A stretch of 64,000 nucleotides of DNA from Sinorhizobium meliloti 4H41 (GTDB lineage: Bacteria; Pseudomonadota; Alphaproteobacteria; Rhizobiales; Rhizobiaceae). The stretch covers positions 248,001 through 312,000 of the forward strand of contig NZ_AQWP01000002.1 in the NCBI RefSeq assembly GCF_000375585.1, in the 5' to 3' direction. Each line of letters starts with the position of its first letter. The stretch's first letter is position 1. The notes below the pieces were generated by a model, which ran no database searches, was not told the origin of the DNA, and was given only the letters and a program-made list of their open reading frames with translations. This document shows positions 47,246-56,249 of the stretch, piece after piece. A program made the translations under genes and the position numbers.

Positions 47246-47970
47246 CGCCGGCCCCGGCGTCGACGGCGGAAGAGATCATCGAATATCTCCGCGCCCTCGG
47301 CTCGGACGAAAACATCGCCGGCATGGCGCGCTTCGGCATTGCGACCGAAACCGCCCTGGGCGTTTCGAACGTTGAGCTTCGTCGCGTCGCGCGCACGGTA
47401 AAGACCGACCATGCCCGTGCGCTCGACCTCTGGACCTCCGGCATCCGCGAAGCACGCCTGCTGGCAGCGTTCACCGCGGACCCGAAGGCGCTGACGCTCG
47501 CTGAAGCGCGGCAATGGGCGAATGCCTGCGACTCCTGGGAAGTGGTCGATGCCGTTGCCGACCTCTTCGTCGGAGCGCGCCTCGAGCAAGTGCTCATTCC
47601 TGAATTCGCCGCCGATGAGCGGGAATTCGTCCGCCGCCTGGCCTTCGCGATGATCGCAACAGCCGCCGTGCATCTCAAGAAGGAGCCTGATTCGACGCTG
47701 CTTGCCTGGCTGCCGCTGATCGAGACTCACGCCGCCGACGAGCGCAACTTCGTGAAGAAGTCGGTGAATTGGGCACTCAGGCAGATCGGCAAGCGCAGCC
47801 CCGCCTGCCACGGACCGGCCCTGGCGCTCGCGCAAAAGCTCGCGGCGAGCACGGACCGTACGGCACGATGGACGGGCAAGGACGCGTTGCGCGAACTGAC
47901 GAACAGCAGGGTCCGCCAGCGGCTTTCCAGCGGCTCGCGAATGGTTTCTCAAGTCAAGCCCGAGTTTTAA
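47242..47970 (+). CDS. AlkD-like DNA alkylation repair protein
   Basis: A 242-residue HEAT-repeat protein of the DNA_alkylation (AlkC/AlkD) family. Helical repeats and the conserved segment NACDSWEVVDAVAD, RRLAFAMIATAAVH and RNFVKKSVNWALRQIGKRS are visible. Such proteins are DNA glycosylases for bulky or cationic alkylated bases, though many members are uncharacterised. It is translationally coupled to the dehydrogenase gene. Confidence 0.85.
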   Translation: MTPAPASTAEEIIEYLRALGSDENIAGMARFGIATETALGVSNVELRRVARTVKTDHARALDLWTSGIREARLLAAFTADPKALTLAEARQWANACDSWEVVDAVADLFVGARLEQVLIPEFAADEREFVRRLAFAMIATAAVHLKKEPDSTLLAWLPLIETHAADERNFVKKSVNWALRQIGKRSPACHGPALALAQKLAASTDRTARWTGKDALRELTNSRVRQRLSSGSRMVSQVKPEF

Positions 47971-48036
47971 CCGAGCCTGACAAACCTCGTTCTTCGAGGC
48001 CTCGCCATTCTTCATCTCCACCCGGACTCTCTGCGT

Positions 48037-48447
48037 CTAGCGCGCCAGTCCAGATTGAACGTCGGTCAGCGCGAAATCGTCGCCAACGTAGAGAAGAGGA
48101 GCGGAATGCCGTTTGGCCAGGGCATAGGCGAAGCAATCGCCGAAGTTCAGGCCGCCGCGCGTGCCGAATCCCTTGCCGTAATCCAGACGCGCCCTCATGG
48201 CGGCACGAGCAAGGTTATCGTCTATGGGCGCAACCGCTATGCCGAAGTCGGACAGAAACGCGTCGAGATCGGCAATCGCCTCATGCCGGTCTCCATCCTT
48301 GATCCTGCCGGCCATGACAGTACCGGCTTCGACATAGTTCACAGCCGATATGAGGCGCAGGGCCTCTGTCTGAAGAGCGGCCATGCAGTCAGGCGCTTCC
48401 GCCTCCTCGAACATGATCGCGATGATGGCGGACGCGTCCACGACCAT
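48037..48447 (-). CDS. vapC: VapC-type PIN toxin
   Basis: A 136-residue PIN-domain ribonuclease: [13 protein letters not shown] (first acidic residue), VNYVEAGTVM (second), LNFGDCFAYALAK (third, GD-C) and LLYVGDDFALTD (fourth). All four acidic positions of an active PIN nuclease are present, so it is probably an active toxin that cuts RNA. Its ATG lies within the vapB stop (TGATG), the classic coupled order antitoxin then toxin. Confidence 0.88.
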   Translation of the reverse strand: MVVDASAIIAIMFEEAEAPDCMAALQTEALRLISAVNYVEAGTVMAGRIKDGDRHEAIADLDAFLSDFGIAVAPIDDNLARAAMRARLDYGKGFGTRGGLNFGDCFAYALAKRHSAPLLYVGDDFALTDVQSGLAR

Positions 48448-48719
48448 CAACGGTGAACACCGAGTTCTTCAGCCGTATCGCCAACCGCTTCATCCCATTC
48501 CTGCTTCGTGACCGGACGGCGATCGTAGCGGCCGGCGCGCTCGCGGACGAAGGCCTTCATGCGCGCAACATAGTCGGCCTGCGCCTCCCGCTCGGCACGC
48601 AGCCGTTCCAGCCGCTCGCGCATGGCCTGCGTGATGGCGTCGGTCATGGTTTCGCCGGTCAGGCGAGACAACTCCCGCGCCAGCCGGTCGGCTTCCTCTG
48701 TCTTGATGCTCAAGGCCAT
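48447..48719 (-). CDS. vapB: VapB-type antitoxin
   Basis: A 90-residue protein with an N-terminal DNA-binding module of the ribbon-helix-helix type ([18 protein letters not shown], then [21 protein letters not shown]). The acidic/arginine-rich tail ([22 protein letters not shown]) would bind the toxin. The start at 48719 is five bases after AGGTGG; a GTG at 48728 is the alternative. A perfect palindrome lies just upstream and is the probable autoregulatory operator. Confidence 0.85.
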   Translation of the reverse strand: MALSIKTEEADRLARELSRLTGETMTDAITQAMRERLERLRAEREAQADYVARMKAFVRERAGRYDRRPVTKQEWDEAVGDTAEELGVHR

Positions 48720-48728
48720 GGCAACCAC

Positions 48729-48753
48729 CTATCTAGATTTGCAATCTAGATAG
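48729..48753. promoter_or_regulatory. VapB operator-like palindrome
   Basis: CTATCTAGAT-ttgca-ATCTAGATAG, a perfect 10-base inverted repeat with a 5-base spacer, ending 10 bases upstream of the vapB ATG. This is the expected place for conditional autoregulation by VapBC. Confidence 0.75.
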
Positions 48754-49026
48754 CATTTCCGACCCGATGTTTCAACGGAAAGGGTCGAAATCCCGGCCGC
48801 TACTAATCGTCATCACCGGTTGAATGGCCTCTATGGCGGCACGCAGTCGTCAAACCTGCCCGTGGATGGCGGGTGGAGAGGTTCGCGCCGGAGAAAGGGT
48901 AGCGGGAGCCGTACCGAACCATCGAGATCGGCATTGCACGCGGCTGGGCAGCCGCATGTCTTGAGGACCTATCGCAGCATCCCTCCGCGTCATACCCGGC
49001 TTGAGCGAGGATAACGACCCGGTCTT

Positions 49027-49515
49027 CTAGTCCTCGCTCGACTTCGCCTGGTCGATGACCATGTAATCGAGCGGCAGCTGCGTCGTATACTTGATCTGCT
49101 CCATTGCGAAGGCCGAGGAAACGTCGCGGATCTCGATCTTGGCGATCAGACGCTTGTAGAAGGCATCATAGGCGGCGATATCCGGCACGACCACGCGCAG
49201 GAGATAATCCACGTCGCCGCTCATGCGATAGAATTCCACCACTTCCGGAAAATCCGCCACGACTTCGGAGAACCGCCGCAGCCACTCCATCGAATGCGAA
49301 TTGGTGCGCACGGAAACGAATACGGTGACCTTGGTGTTGACTTTCACCGGATCGAGAAGCGCGACACGGCGGCGGATCACGCCTTCCTCTTCCATCTTCT
49401 GGATGCGCCGCCAGCACGGCGTGGTGGAAAGCCCGACCTTCTTGGCGAGGTCGGCTACAGCCAAGGTCGAGTCTTCCTGCAAAAGCCGCAGGATCTTGCG
49501 GTCTAGGCGATCCAT
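49027..49515 (-). CDS. Lrp/AsnC-family regulator
   Basis: A 162-residue Lrp-type regulator: HTH LAVADLAKKVGLSTTPCWRRIQKMEEEGVI (residues ~15-45) and a C-terminal RAM/ACT-like ligand domain with VFVSVRTNSHSMEWL and MSGDVDYLLRVVVPDIAAYDAF. Effector likely an amino acid. The 300 bases upstream of the vapB operator up to this gene hold nothing I recognise. Not adjacent to an obvious target. Confidence 0.88.
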   Translation of the reverse strand: MDRLDRKILRLLQEDSTLAVADLAKKVGLSTTPCWRRIQKMEEEGVIRRRVALLDPVKVNTKVTVFVSVRTNSHSMEWLRRFSEVVADFPEVVEFYRMSGDVDYLLRVVVPDIAAYDAFYKRLIAKIEIRDVSSAFAMEQIKYTTQLPLDYMVIDQAKSSED

Positions 49516-49579
49516 GGAAAATCCTCTCGAATATTTTTCCCTCTATAGCGCGGTAATCGTGAAAATAAAGAAAATTGTT

Positions 49580-50209
49580 TCACGTCGTCAGCGCCCTCAC
49601 CCGTTCACGCAGGAAGGGCAGCAACTCGGCCTCAAACCAGGGATGACGCCGGAGCCAGCCGGTATTGCGCCAGCTCGGATGCGGCAGCGGCAATACGGAG
49701 ACGCCGGAATTGCGTCTCGCGTAGCGTTGCCAGTTGCGCACGGTCTCCGTCATGGATTTGGGACAGTCCCTTCCGAGATGCCAGCGCTGCGCATAATGAC
49801 CGACCGCAAGCACCAGCTCGATCTGCGGCATCGCGTCCATCGCCTTCTGCCGCCACAGCGGCGCGCATTCGCTTCTCGGCGGCAGGTCGCTGCCGTGGCT
49901 GTCGTAGCCCGGGAAACAGAAACCCATCGGCACGATGGCGAAATTTTGCGGATCGTAGAATGCCGCCCGGTCCACCGACAGCCATTGCCGCAGCCGATCG
50001 CCAGAGGCATCGTTGAAGGGAAGGCCGCTTTCATGGACCCGCAATCCGGGTGCCTGCCCGGCGATCAGAATCCGCGCCGACGCGGAAAGCACCGCCACCG
50101 GCCTCGGCTCGTGCGGCAGCCGGTGGTCTTCGCCGCGCGCCGGCTCGTCACGGCACCGGCGACAGATCGAGATCGCCGCCCTCAACGCCTGCAGCCGCTC
50201 CTCAGTCAC
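49580..50209 (-). CDS. Uracil-DNA glycosylase family protein
   Basis: A 209-residue protein of the UDG fold: LIAGQAPGLRVHESGLPFND resembles the family active-site loop, and LPLPHPSWRN the C-terminal HPSxxN-like motif. CRRCR near the N-terminus may help bind a metal or cluster but a full Fe-S set is not visible. The GTG start at 50209 overlaps the stop of the thermonuclease gene. Activity on uracil is probable but not certain, as many family members are atypical. Confidence 0.8.
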   Translation of the reverse strand: MTEERLQALRAAISICRRCRDEPARGEDHRLPHEPRPVAVLSASARILIAGQAPGLRVHESGLPFNDASGDRLRQWLSVDRAAFYDPQNFAIVPMGFCFPGYDSHGSDLPPRSECAPLWRQKAMDAMPQIELVLAVGHYAQRWHLGRDCPKSMTETVRNWQRYARRNSGVSVLPLPHPSWRNTGWLRRHPWFEAELLPFLRERVRALTT

Positions 50210-50921
50210 CGCCGATCCTCGCCATGATCGCGCTCGAATACTCCTGAAGCCATTGAATAATGGCCTCCAGCCAGTCACCCGCCCGGTGCGGGGTCTCCTC
50301 TGCACCGCCGTTCGAACGCCGCCATTCCTGCGGCCTGACGAAATCGCCGCCCCAGAGCCCTCGCCGGCCTGTTCGCGCCGCTTTCTCTTCCTCACGGTAG
50401 AGTCCATAGCTGACCGCATGACCGGAGAGGACCATTTCTCTTCCGAGGTCGGTCCCGCCAGCCGCGCAGACACCGAGTTCCCGACCATAGCGATCGTGGC
50501 CATGGAGCCGGCAGACGGTCGTTGTTCCCGCGATGAGAGCAATCAACCGTTGCCGCGCCTGGGCGCCGCAGTCCCACGCGGTTTCCCCGCGTCGACACAT
50601 CTGGCCGATCTCCGGGGCATCGATGCCTTCGATGCGTATGCGGCGTCCGTCGAGCCGCAGACTATCGCCATCGCTCGCCGACGCCGAGCCGCGCAACTCG
50701 CCGGTCACGGGCCGTTCCGAGGGCGGCAGCTGCGCGGCTATGTAGGCGCCGATACCGAGAAGGATCAGGAAAATCCAACCGCCGGCCATGCCGCCGCTGC
50801 CGGACGGCCTCTTTCGCCGCTCGGGAAACCCGGAGCGACCAAATCCAAAGCGCCTTCCGGAAGAGCCCGGGCTGGCGCCGCTGCCGCCGACGATCCGGAA
50901 TCTGCGGTCTTGCGACTTCAC
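50202..50921 (-). CDS. Thermonuclease (SNase-like) family protein
   Basis: A 239-residue protein with a basic, Ser/Gly-rich N-terminus, a single membrane segment (GGWIFLILLGIGAYIAA), then a staphylococcal nuclease-like domain: ASASDGDSLRLDGRRIRIEGIDAPE and HDRYGRELG supply the Arg/Asp/Glu-type positions. The domain should face the periplasm. The start at GTG 50921 lies nine bases after GGAGG. It overlaps the UDG-like gene by eight bases, so the pair is co-translated. Confidence 0.78.
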   Translation of the reverse strand: MKSQDRRFRIVGGSGASPGSSGRRFGFGRSGFPERRKRPSGSGGMAGGWIFLILLGIGAYIAAQLPPSERPVTGELRGSASASDGDSLRLDGRRIRIEGIDAPEIGQMCRRGETAWDCGAQARQRLIALIAGTTTVCRLHGHDRYGRELGVCAAGGTDLGREMVLSGHAVSYGLYREEEKAARTGRRGLWGGDFVRPQEWRRSNGGAEETPHRAGDWLEAIIQWLQEYSSAIMARIGGD

Positions 50922-51071
50922 GCCCCGCGCCTCCTCGTGTTGTTCTTCCTGCCCATCCCGGCCTCGAAAACCGCAATCGCGCCACAATGGTTGCCGAATC
51001 CTTCATGGGGGCAGCAACTTCTTAAGGATTGCATCCTAGAGTGCAAGCTGAACCCAATCCTGACCAGAAGC

Positions 51072-52607
51072 ATGAGCATCGCCGCCAGCACATCGACCGA
51101 CAAGATCATCGTGGACAAGTCGCGGAGCCATCGAAACAAGGCTGTTTCGAAGACCGTTCGCGCGACGCGTCAGCGGCTGCAGACCGGTTCCTCGGCACCG
51201 TCCGGCTTCGAACGGGAAATGCTCCTGCTACACATCGAGTCCGTGCTCCACGGCGCGATGGCCCTGCCCCTCCTCGTAATCCTGATCGCCGCCAGCGGCA
51301 TCTACCTCTCGGGCGACCCGCATTTTCTCGCCTGGGCCTTGTTGGCGCTTTCCGCGCATGCGGTCACCATCTTTCTCGCGCGGAAGGCCAAACGCGAGGA
51401 TGTGGTCGCCGAAAAAGTGTCCGTCTGGCGCCGCCGCTTCCTCGCCGGCCAGATGCTGACCGGCCTGTGCTGGGCGATCTTCACGCTTTCGGATTGTGCG
51501 TCCTGCGGCGAGATCGCTTCCAGTCTGTTCGAGGGAACGGTGCTCTTCATTGCCCTTGCGGTCACCGCCATGGGCACTTTTCTGCTGCGGAACGCCCTCT
51601 ATTACACGTTTCTGCCTGTCCTGGCCGCGCTCGGCTTCTCCTCACTCACGACCGGCGACGCGGTCGATATCGGCCTCACGGGCATCCTGGCGCTCTCGCT
51701 TGTCTTCCTGGCGTTCATGACCGACAGGATGAACCGCGCCAACGTACATATCCTTTCGGTACAGTCCGAGAAGGACGATCTCATCGCCGAACTCGAGGTG
51801 GCGAAGTCCATGTCGGACGAGGCTCGCCGCCGCGCCGAAGAGGCGAATCTCGCAAAATCCCGTTTCCTGGCCTCGATGTCGCACGAGCTGCGCACGCCGC
51901 TCAATGCCATCCTCGGCTTCTCGGAGGTCATGTCGACAGAGGTGCTCGGACCCCTCGCCAACCCGACCTACAAGGAATACACGCTGGACATCCATCGCTC
52001 CGGCGAGCACCTCTTGAATCTCATCAACGAAATTCTCGATCTTTCGCGTATCGAAGCCGGCAAGTACGAGCTCAGCGAGGATGCGGTAAACCTGGCGGAG
52101 ATCGTCGAGGATTGCATCGGCATGGTTCAGCTCCGTGCGCGCGGCAAGAACATAACCATGGCCCATCAGTTCGAACAGGCGATGCCGTCCGTCTGGGCGG
52201 ACGAAAAAGCCATGCGCCAGGTGACCCTCAACCTCCTTTCGAATGCCGTCAAGTTCACCCCGTCGGGCGGTGAGGTCAGCGTAAAGGTCGGCTGGACCGC
52301 CGGCGGCGGGCAATATCTTTCGATCAGAGACAACGGCCCCGGCATTCCGGAAGAGGAGATCCCGATCGTCCTATCCGCCTTCGGCCAGGGTTCGATCGCC
52401 ATCAAGAGCGCCGAACAGGGCACCGGCCTCGGTCTGCCGATCGTCCAGGCGATCCTCGCCAAGCATGGCGGTCAGTTCATCCTGCGCTCGAAACTCCGGG
52501 AAGGTACCGAGGCGATCGCTATCCTGCCGCCGCGTCGCGTTCTGCAGAGCTTGCCCCCGGTCGAGGACGTCCCGTCCCTCACCCGCCGGAGAAGGAGCTT
52601 CGCGTAA
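51072..52607 (+). CDS. Orphan membrane histidine kinase (PdhS/DivJ-like)
   Basis: A 511-residue sensor kinase. Residues ~60-215 contain about six hydrophobic helices, then a coiled coil (EKDDLIAELEVAKSMSDEARRRAEEANLAKS), the DHp helix with SMSHELRTPLNAILGF (phosphorylatable His) and an ATPase domain with N box NLLSNAVKFT, G1 DNGPGIPEEE and G2 GTGLGLPI. This is typical of rhizobial PdhS/DivJ-like kinases acting on DivK-type regulators. The frame is open upstream but the ATG at 51072 is the likely start. No response regulator is adjacent. Confidence 0.82.
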   Translation: MSIAASTSTDKIIVDKSRSHRNKAVSKTVRATRQRLQTGSSAPSGFEREMLLLHIESVLHGAMALPLLVILIAASGIYLSGDPHFLAWALLALSAHAVTIFLARKAKREDVVAEKVSVWRRRFLAGQMLTGLCWAIFTLSDCASCGEIASSLFEGTVLFIALAVTAMGTFLLRNALYYTFLPVLAALGFSSLTTGDAVDIGLTGILALSLVFLAFMTDRMNRANVHILSVQSEKDDLIAELEVAKSMSDEARRRAEEANLAKSRFLASMSHELRTPLNAILGFSEVMSTEVLGPLANPTYKEYTLDIHRSGEHLLNLINEILDLSRIEAGKYELSEDAVNLAEIVEDCIGMVQLRARGKNITMAHQFEQAMPSVWADEKAMRQVTLNLLSNAVKFTPSGGEVSVKVGWTAGGGQYLSIRDNGPGIPEEEIPIVLSAFGQGSIAIKSAEQGTGLGLPIVQAILAKHGGQFILRSKLREGTEAIAILPPRRVLQSLPPVEDVPSLTRRRRSFA

Positions 52608-52635
52608 ACGCTTGCCGGGCGTCCTCCACTTCCGC

Positions 52636-52663
52636 ATTCCTGTGCCTGTCACGGAAATGAGGG
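52636..52663. repeat. Partial RIME-like palindrome
   Basis: ATTCCTGTG-cctgt-CACGGAAATGAGGG resembles the right stem of the RIME-like elements at 9545 and 9787 but stands alone and is imperfect. It lies in the gap between the kinase and dgkA genes. Probably a truncated copy. Confidence 0.45.
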
Positions 52664-52681
52664 TGGTGCCGGCGTCGCGGA

Positions 52682-53095
52682 TCAGCCCAGGAAGCGAGCG
52701 AGGAATATCACGTACAGCGCATAGGCCGCATTGGCGAGAATGAGGCAAAGGCACGCGAACGAGCCGAGATCCTTTGCGTTCCTGCCCATCTCCGAGATCT
52801 CCGGCGAGACGCGGTCGACGATTTCCTCGATCGCGGTGTTGATCGCCTCGAAGGCCATCATCAGCAGAAACAGGATTGCCATCGCGACATACTGGAACAG
52901 GTTCGCGCCGACGATCGCGAACGCGACCATCGCGACGGCGAAGGCGATGAGTTCGTGCCGAAAGGCCGCCTCGCCGATCAGGCGCTTCGCACCGCCGAAG
53001 GAATAGCTGGCCGCCGCGAAAAGATGCCGGAAACCACGATGCTTCTGAACGGGCGCGGTGGCGCCGTTGCGGGAGGTAGTGTTCTTGACGTCCAT
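52682..53095 (-). CDS. dgkA: Diacylglycerol kinase
   Basis: A 137-residue small integral membrane kinase (DgkA type) that phosphorylates diacylglycerol to phosphatidate. About three helices; the conserved signature is [17 protein letters not shown] with the catalytic Glu. In rhizobia it recycles diacylglycerol from periplasmic glucan modification and lipid turnover. ATG 53095 is used; an open frame reaches to 53164. Confidence 0.9.
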   Translation of the reverse strand: MDVKNTTSRNGATAPVQKHRGFRHLFAAASYSFGGAKRLIGEAAFRHELIAFAVAMVAFAIVGANLFQYVAMAILFLLMMAFEAINTAIEEIVDRVSPEISEMGRNAKDLGSFACLCLILANAAYALYVIFLARFLG

Positions 53096-53320
53096 TTCGT
53101 CTCGCAGGTTGGGAGGGGGCACAGCTTCGACGTTCCTATTGAGGCGAATCAAAGGCGGCGGCAATGCCGCATTGAGGCCACCCGAACCGAATGACCCGGT
53201 TTATCCCCGATATGCGAGAAGCCGCCCCGCATCAATAGCTGCACGGCACGAGCATAGCACGCATGACGGCCGATCGACAGCAAGCACCAAGGCGTGCTGA
53301 AGCGCGTGGGCTGGCCTGCC

Positions 53321-54337
53321 CTACTCCTTGTTGCTTACGCCAGCCTGCGCGAAGGTCGCCATGCCGCTGTGGCAGGCAGCCGCCGCCTTGACGATGCCTG
53401 CTGCAAGAGCCGCACCCGTGCCTTCGCCAAGCCGCATGCCGAGAGCCAGGAGCGGTGTCTTGCCGAGTTTCTCGATCGCCCGCATGTGACCGGGCTCGCT
53501 TGATACATGGCCGATCAGGCAATGGTCGAGCGCCGCCGGGTTGGCGGCCTTGAGGATCGCCGCGGCCGCGGTCGCGACGTAGCCGTCGATGATGACGGGC
53601 ACCTTCTGCATCCGCGCCGCGAGAATTGCACCCGCCATCGCCGCGATCTCGCGGCCGCCGAGCCGCCGCATGACTTCGAGCGGATCGGACAAGTGATCGC
53701 GGTGCAGCGCAACGGCCTTTTCGACGGCAGCGATCTTGCGCGCGAGCACCTCGCCTTCCGAACCGGTGCCGGGACCGACCCATTCCTCTGCCGTGCCGCC
53801 ATAGAGGCCGAGATTGATGGCGGCCGCGATCGTCGTGTTGCCGATGCCCATTTCGCCGATGCACAGCAGATCCGTGCCTCCGGCAATCGCTTCCATGCCG
53901 AAAGCCATGGTGGCGGCGCAGTCGCGCTCGGAGAGAGCCGGTTCCTCGGTGATATCTCCGGTCGGATAGTCGAGCGCCAGATCGAAGACTTTGAGGCCGA
54001 GATCGTGCGCTACGCAGATCTGGTTGATGGCAGCACCGCCGGCGGCGAAGTTCTCGACCATCTGCGCCGTCACCGAAGCGGGAAAGGGCGTCACCCCCTG
54101 CCGGGTCACGCCGTGATTGCCGGCGAAGATCGCGACGAGCGGCCGGTTGACCGCCGGCGGACGTCCCGTCCAGGCGGCAAGCCAGAAGGCGATTTCCTCG
54201 AGGCGCCCGAGAGCGCCGGGGGGCTTCGTCAATTGCCCGTCCCGCTCGCGCGCCGCAACGAGTGCCGCCGTATCCGGCCCCGGCAGGTTGCGCAGTAGTT
54301 CGCGGAAATCATCAAACGGCAGGCCGCTGGCGCTCAT
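53321..54337 (-). CDS. cobT: Nicotinate-nucleotide-dimethylbenzimidazole phosphoribosyltransferase
   Basis: A 338-residue CobT (called CobU in the P. denitrificans nomenclature) that forms alpha-ribazole phosphate from nicotinate mononucleotide and dimethylbenzimidazole, which BluB makes. Conserved segments are FAGNHGVTRQGVT, GEMGIGNTTIAAA and the C-terminal LGEGTGAALA with the catalytic Glu. Divergent from cobS. No riboswitch is visible in the 139-base divergent gap. Confidence 0.93.
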   Translation of the reverse strand: MSASGLPFDDFRELLRNLPGPDTAALVAARERDGQLTKPPGALGRLEEIAFWLAAWTGRPPAVNRPLVAIFAGNHGVTRQGVTPFPASVTAQMVENFAAGGAAINQICVAHDLGLKVFDLALDYPTGDITEEPALSERDCAATMAFGMEAIAGGTDLLCIGEMGIGNTTIAAAINLGLYGGTAEEWVGPGTGSEGEVLARKIAAVEKAVALHRDHLSDPLEVMRRLGGREIAAMAGAILAARMQKVPVIIDGYVATAAAAILKAANPAALDHCLIGHVSSEPGHMRAIEKLGKTPLLALGMRLGEGTGAALAAGIVKAAAACHSGMATFAQAGVSNKE

Positions 54338-54476
54338 GGATCATCCTTGCAACGTGAAACTCGTTCGGGGCTCGTCATAGAGCGTGATGCCGCCCGCGGC
54401 AACGGCATTTGCGCCATTTGCCGTCGTCTCGCATGATCCCGCGGGACGCCGGGCGATTCGGGATGCGGGAGACGAG

Positions 54477-55265
54477 ATGGCAGATATTCGCGAGCTCTGG
54501 GACGACGTCGCACGGTCGGTTGCCTTTTTGAGCCGCATTCCCGTGCCGGATCGATATTTCCGCGGCTATGACGGCGGGCTCGGCCGCGCCGTGCGCGCCT
54601 TCCCTCTTGCGGGTATCCTGATCGCCCTTCCTGCCGCCGTGATAGCGGTCCTTCTGGGCGCGCTACACGCGAGCTCGCTCTTCAACGCCTCCCTCGTCGT
54701 CGCGGTGCAGGCGATGGTCACCGGCGCCCTGCATGAGGACGGCCTTGGGGATACGGCCGATGGTTTCGGCGGCGGGCGCGATCGGGAAAACGCCCTGGAG
54801 ATCATGAAGGACAGTCGGATCGGTACCTATGGCGCGGTTGCCCTCATTCTTTCCTTCGGCCTTCGCGTCTCGGCCCTGGCCGCCTTCCTGCCGCTGCTGA
54901 CGCCGATAGGCGGCGGAATTGCGCTGCTTGCGACCGCCGCGCTGAGCCGCGCCGCGATGGTCTGGCACTGGTCCCGCCTCCCGCCTGCCCGCCGCGGCGG
55001 GGTCGCCGCCTCGGCCGGTTTACCCGAGCCGCAGGCGACATCGGTTGCGCTCGGTTCGGGCGTGCTCCTCGCGCTTGTGCTGTTTTTCCTGGCCGACGTC
55101 CCGACCGTCGCCGTCCTGCTTTCGCTCGCTGCCTTCGGGCTTGCGGTGCCAGGCTTCACCCGGATCGCCTTACGCAAGGTCGGCGGCCATACCGGCGACA
55201 CCATCGGCGCCACCCAGCAACTGACGGAGATCGCCGTTCTGGGCGCTCTTGCACTGGCCATCTGA
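54477..55265 (+). CDS. cobS: Adenosylcobinamide-GDP ribazoletransferase
   Basis: A 262-residue integral membrane enzyme that joins alpha-ribazole (or its phosphate) to adenosylcobinamide-GDP to make cobalamin (CobV in the older naming). The conserved acidic motif is GALHEDGLGDTADGFGGG, likely binding metal and substrate. The start at ATG 54477 is chosen because the family alignment begins at MADIREL; the frame is open upstream to 54384. Followed by the DUF1289 gene. Confidence 0.92.
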   Translation: MADIRELWDDVARSVAFLSRIPVPDRYFRGYDGGLGRAVRAFPLAGILIALPAAVIAVLLGALHASSLFNASLVVAVQAMVTGALHEDGLGDTADGFGGGRDRENALEIMKDSRIGTYGAVALILSFGLRVSALAAFLPLLTPIGGGIALLATAALSRAAMVWHWSRLPPARRGGVAASAGLPEPQATSVALGSGVLLALVLFFLADVPTVAVLLSLAAFGLAVPGFTRIALRKVGGHTGDTIGATQQLTEIAVLGALALAI

Positions 55266-55311
55266 AAAGCCGATATATTTTCGAACGAAACAGCAGAGCA
55301 TCGTCCCGATC

Positions 55312-55533
55312 ATGGAATCTCCCTGCATTCTCGTCTGCACGATCGACGATAGGACCGGTTACTGTTTCGGCTGCGGGCGCACACGTCAGGAGATCGGCGC
55401 CTGGACGCTCTACACCGATACCGAACGGCACACGATCATGCAGGCCTTGCCGGCGCGACTGGAAACGGTCGAGCGCAAACCGCGGCGGGAGACGCGCCGG
55501 TCGCGCATGGCGCGAGAACAAAACGGCTCATGA
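55312..55533 (+). CDS. DUF1289 small cysteine protein
   Basis: A 73-residue protein with the DUF1289 pattern C-x3-C-x9-C-x2-C (SPCILVCTID and GYCFGCGRTRQEI), a small zinc- or Fe-S-type knuckle, followed by a basic tail. The ATG at 55312 is used. Its stop overlaps the next gene by four bases. It lies 46 bases after cobS, so the three genes may be one operon. Confidence 0.85.
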   Translation: MESPCILVCTIDDRTGYCFGCGRTRQEIGAWTLYTDTERHTIMQALPARLETVERKPRRETRRSRMAREQNGS

Positions 55534-56231
55534 GCAGACTGATCGTCCTCCTCGCAATACTCGGCATCGGCCTCGTGCTGCTGATCATCAATCACGATTC
55601 CGGCCGAACGTTCGGCATGAACAACGACGATTTCGGACAGCTCGTAGCCCTCGGCGCGCTGGCGACGCTTTTCGCCGCCGGTATCGTCAGAAGCCGCCGA
55701 ACGCTGGGCGAAGGCCTGACACAGATCGCGATCTGGCTGCTGATCGCGTTCGTCCTCGTTGCGCTCTATGTCTACCGCTTCGACCTTCAGTCCGTCGGCG
55801 ACCGGGTGCTGGCAGGACTTATGCCCGGCAGGGCCATGGTCATCACCGACAGCGAGGGTCAGCAGGAGGTGGTGCTTCACAAGCGGATCGACGGCCACTT
55901 TGCCGCCGATGCGACCGTCAACGGGCGTGAGGTCAGCATGCTTGTGGACACCGGCGCGAGCAGTATCGTGCTCACCCATGAGGACGCGGCGAGGGTCGGT
56001 CTCGACGTCGCCGATCTCGGCTACACCATCACTGTCATGACCGCCAACGGACCGGCGCTTGCGGCACCTGTCATCCTGCCGGAGATCGCGATCGGACCGA
56101 TCCGGCGGACGAATATCCGCGCCATGGTCGCGGCCGAGGGGCGGCTGGACAGCAGCCTGCTCGGAATGAGCTTCCTCTCGACCCTCGACTTCCTGCAGAT
56201 GCGCAGCGACGAGCTCCGGCTCAGGGACTGA
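55530..56231 (+). CDS. Membrane-anchored retropepsin-like aspartic protease
   Basis: A 233-residue protein of the clan AA aspartic protease family. It has one N-terminal helix (LIVLLAILGIGLVLLII) and two more around residues 40-95. The protease domain at about 130-230 has MLVDTGASSIVLT, the catalytic DTGA motif, and the second flap-like block LLGMSFLSTLDF. Such proteins act as dimers like retropepsins. Function and target are unknown. Coupled to the DUF1289 gene. Confidence 0.85.
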   Translation: MSRLIVLLAILGIGLVLLIINHDSGRTFGMNNDDFGQLVALGALATLFAAGIVRSRRTLGEGLTQIAIWLLIAFVLVALYVYRFDLQSVGDRVLAGLMPGRAMVITDSEGQQEVVLHKRIDGHFAADATVNGREVSMLVDTGASSIVLTHEDAARVGLDVADLGYTITVMTANGPALAAPVILPEIAIGPIRRTNIRAMVAAEGRLDSSLLGMSFLSTLDFLQMRSDELRLRD

Positions 56232-56249
56232 GCCCCCGCCGCTCCAGCC

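Noticed and set aside
48754..49026. Possible small gene between vapB and the Lrp regulator
   Set aside because: A 64-residue frame (48820-49014) has no ribosome site or family pattern.
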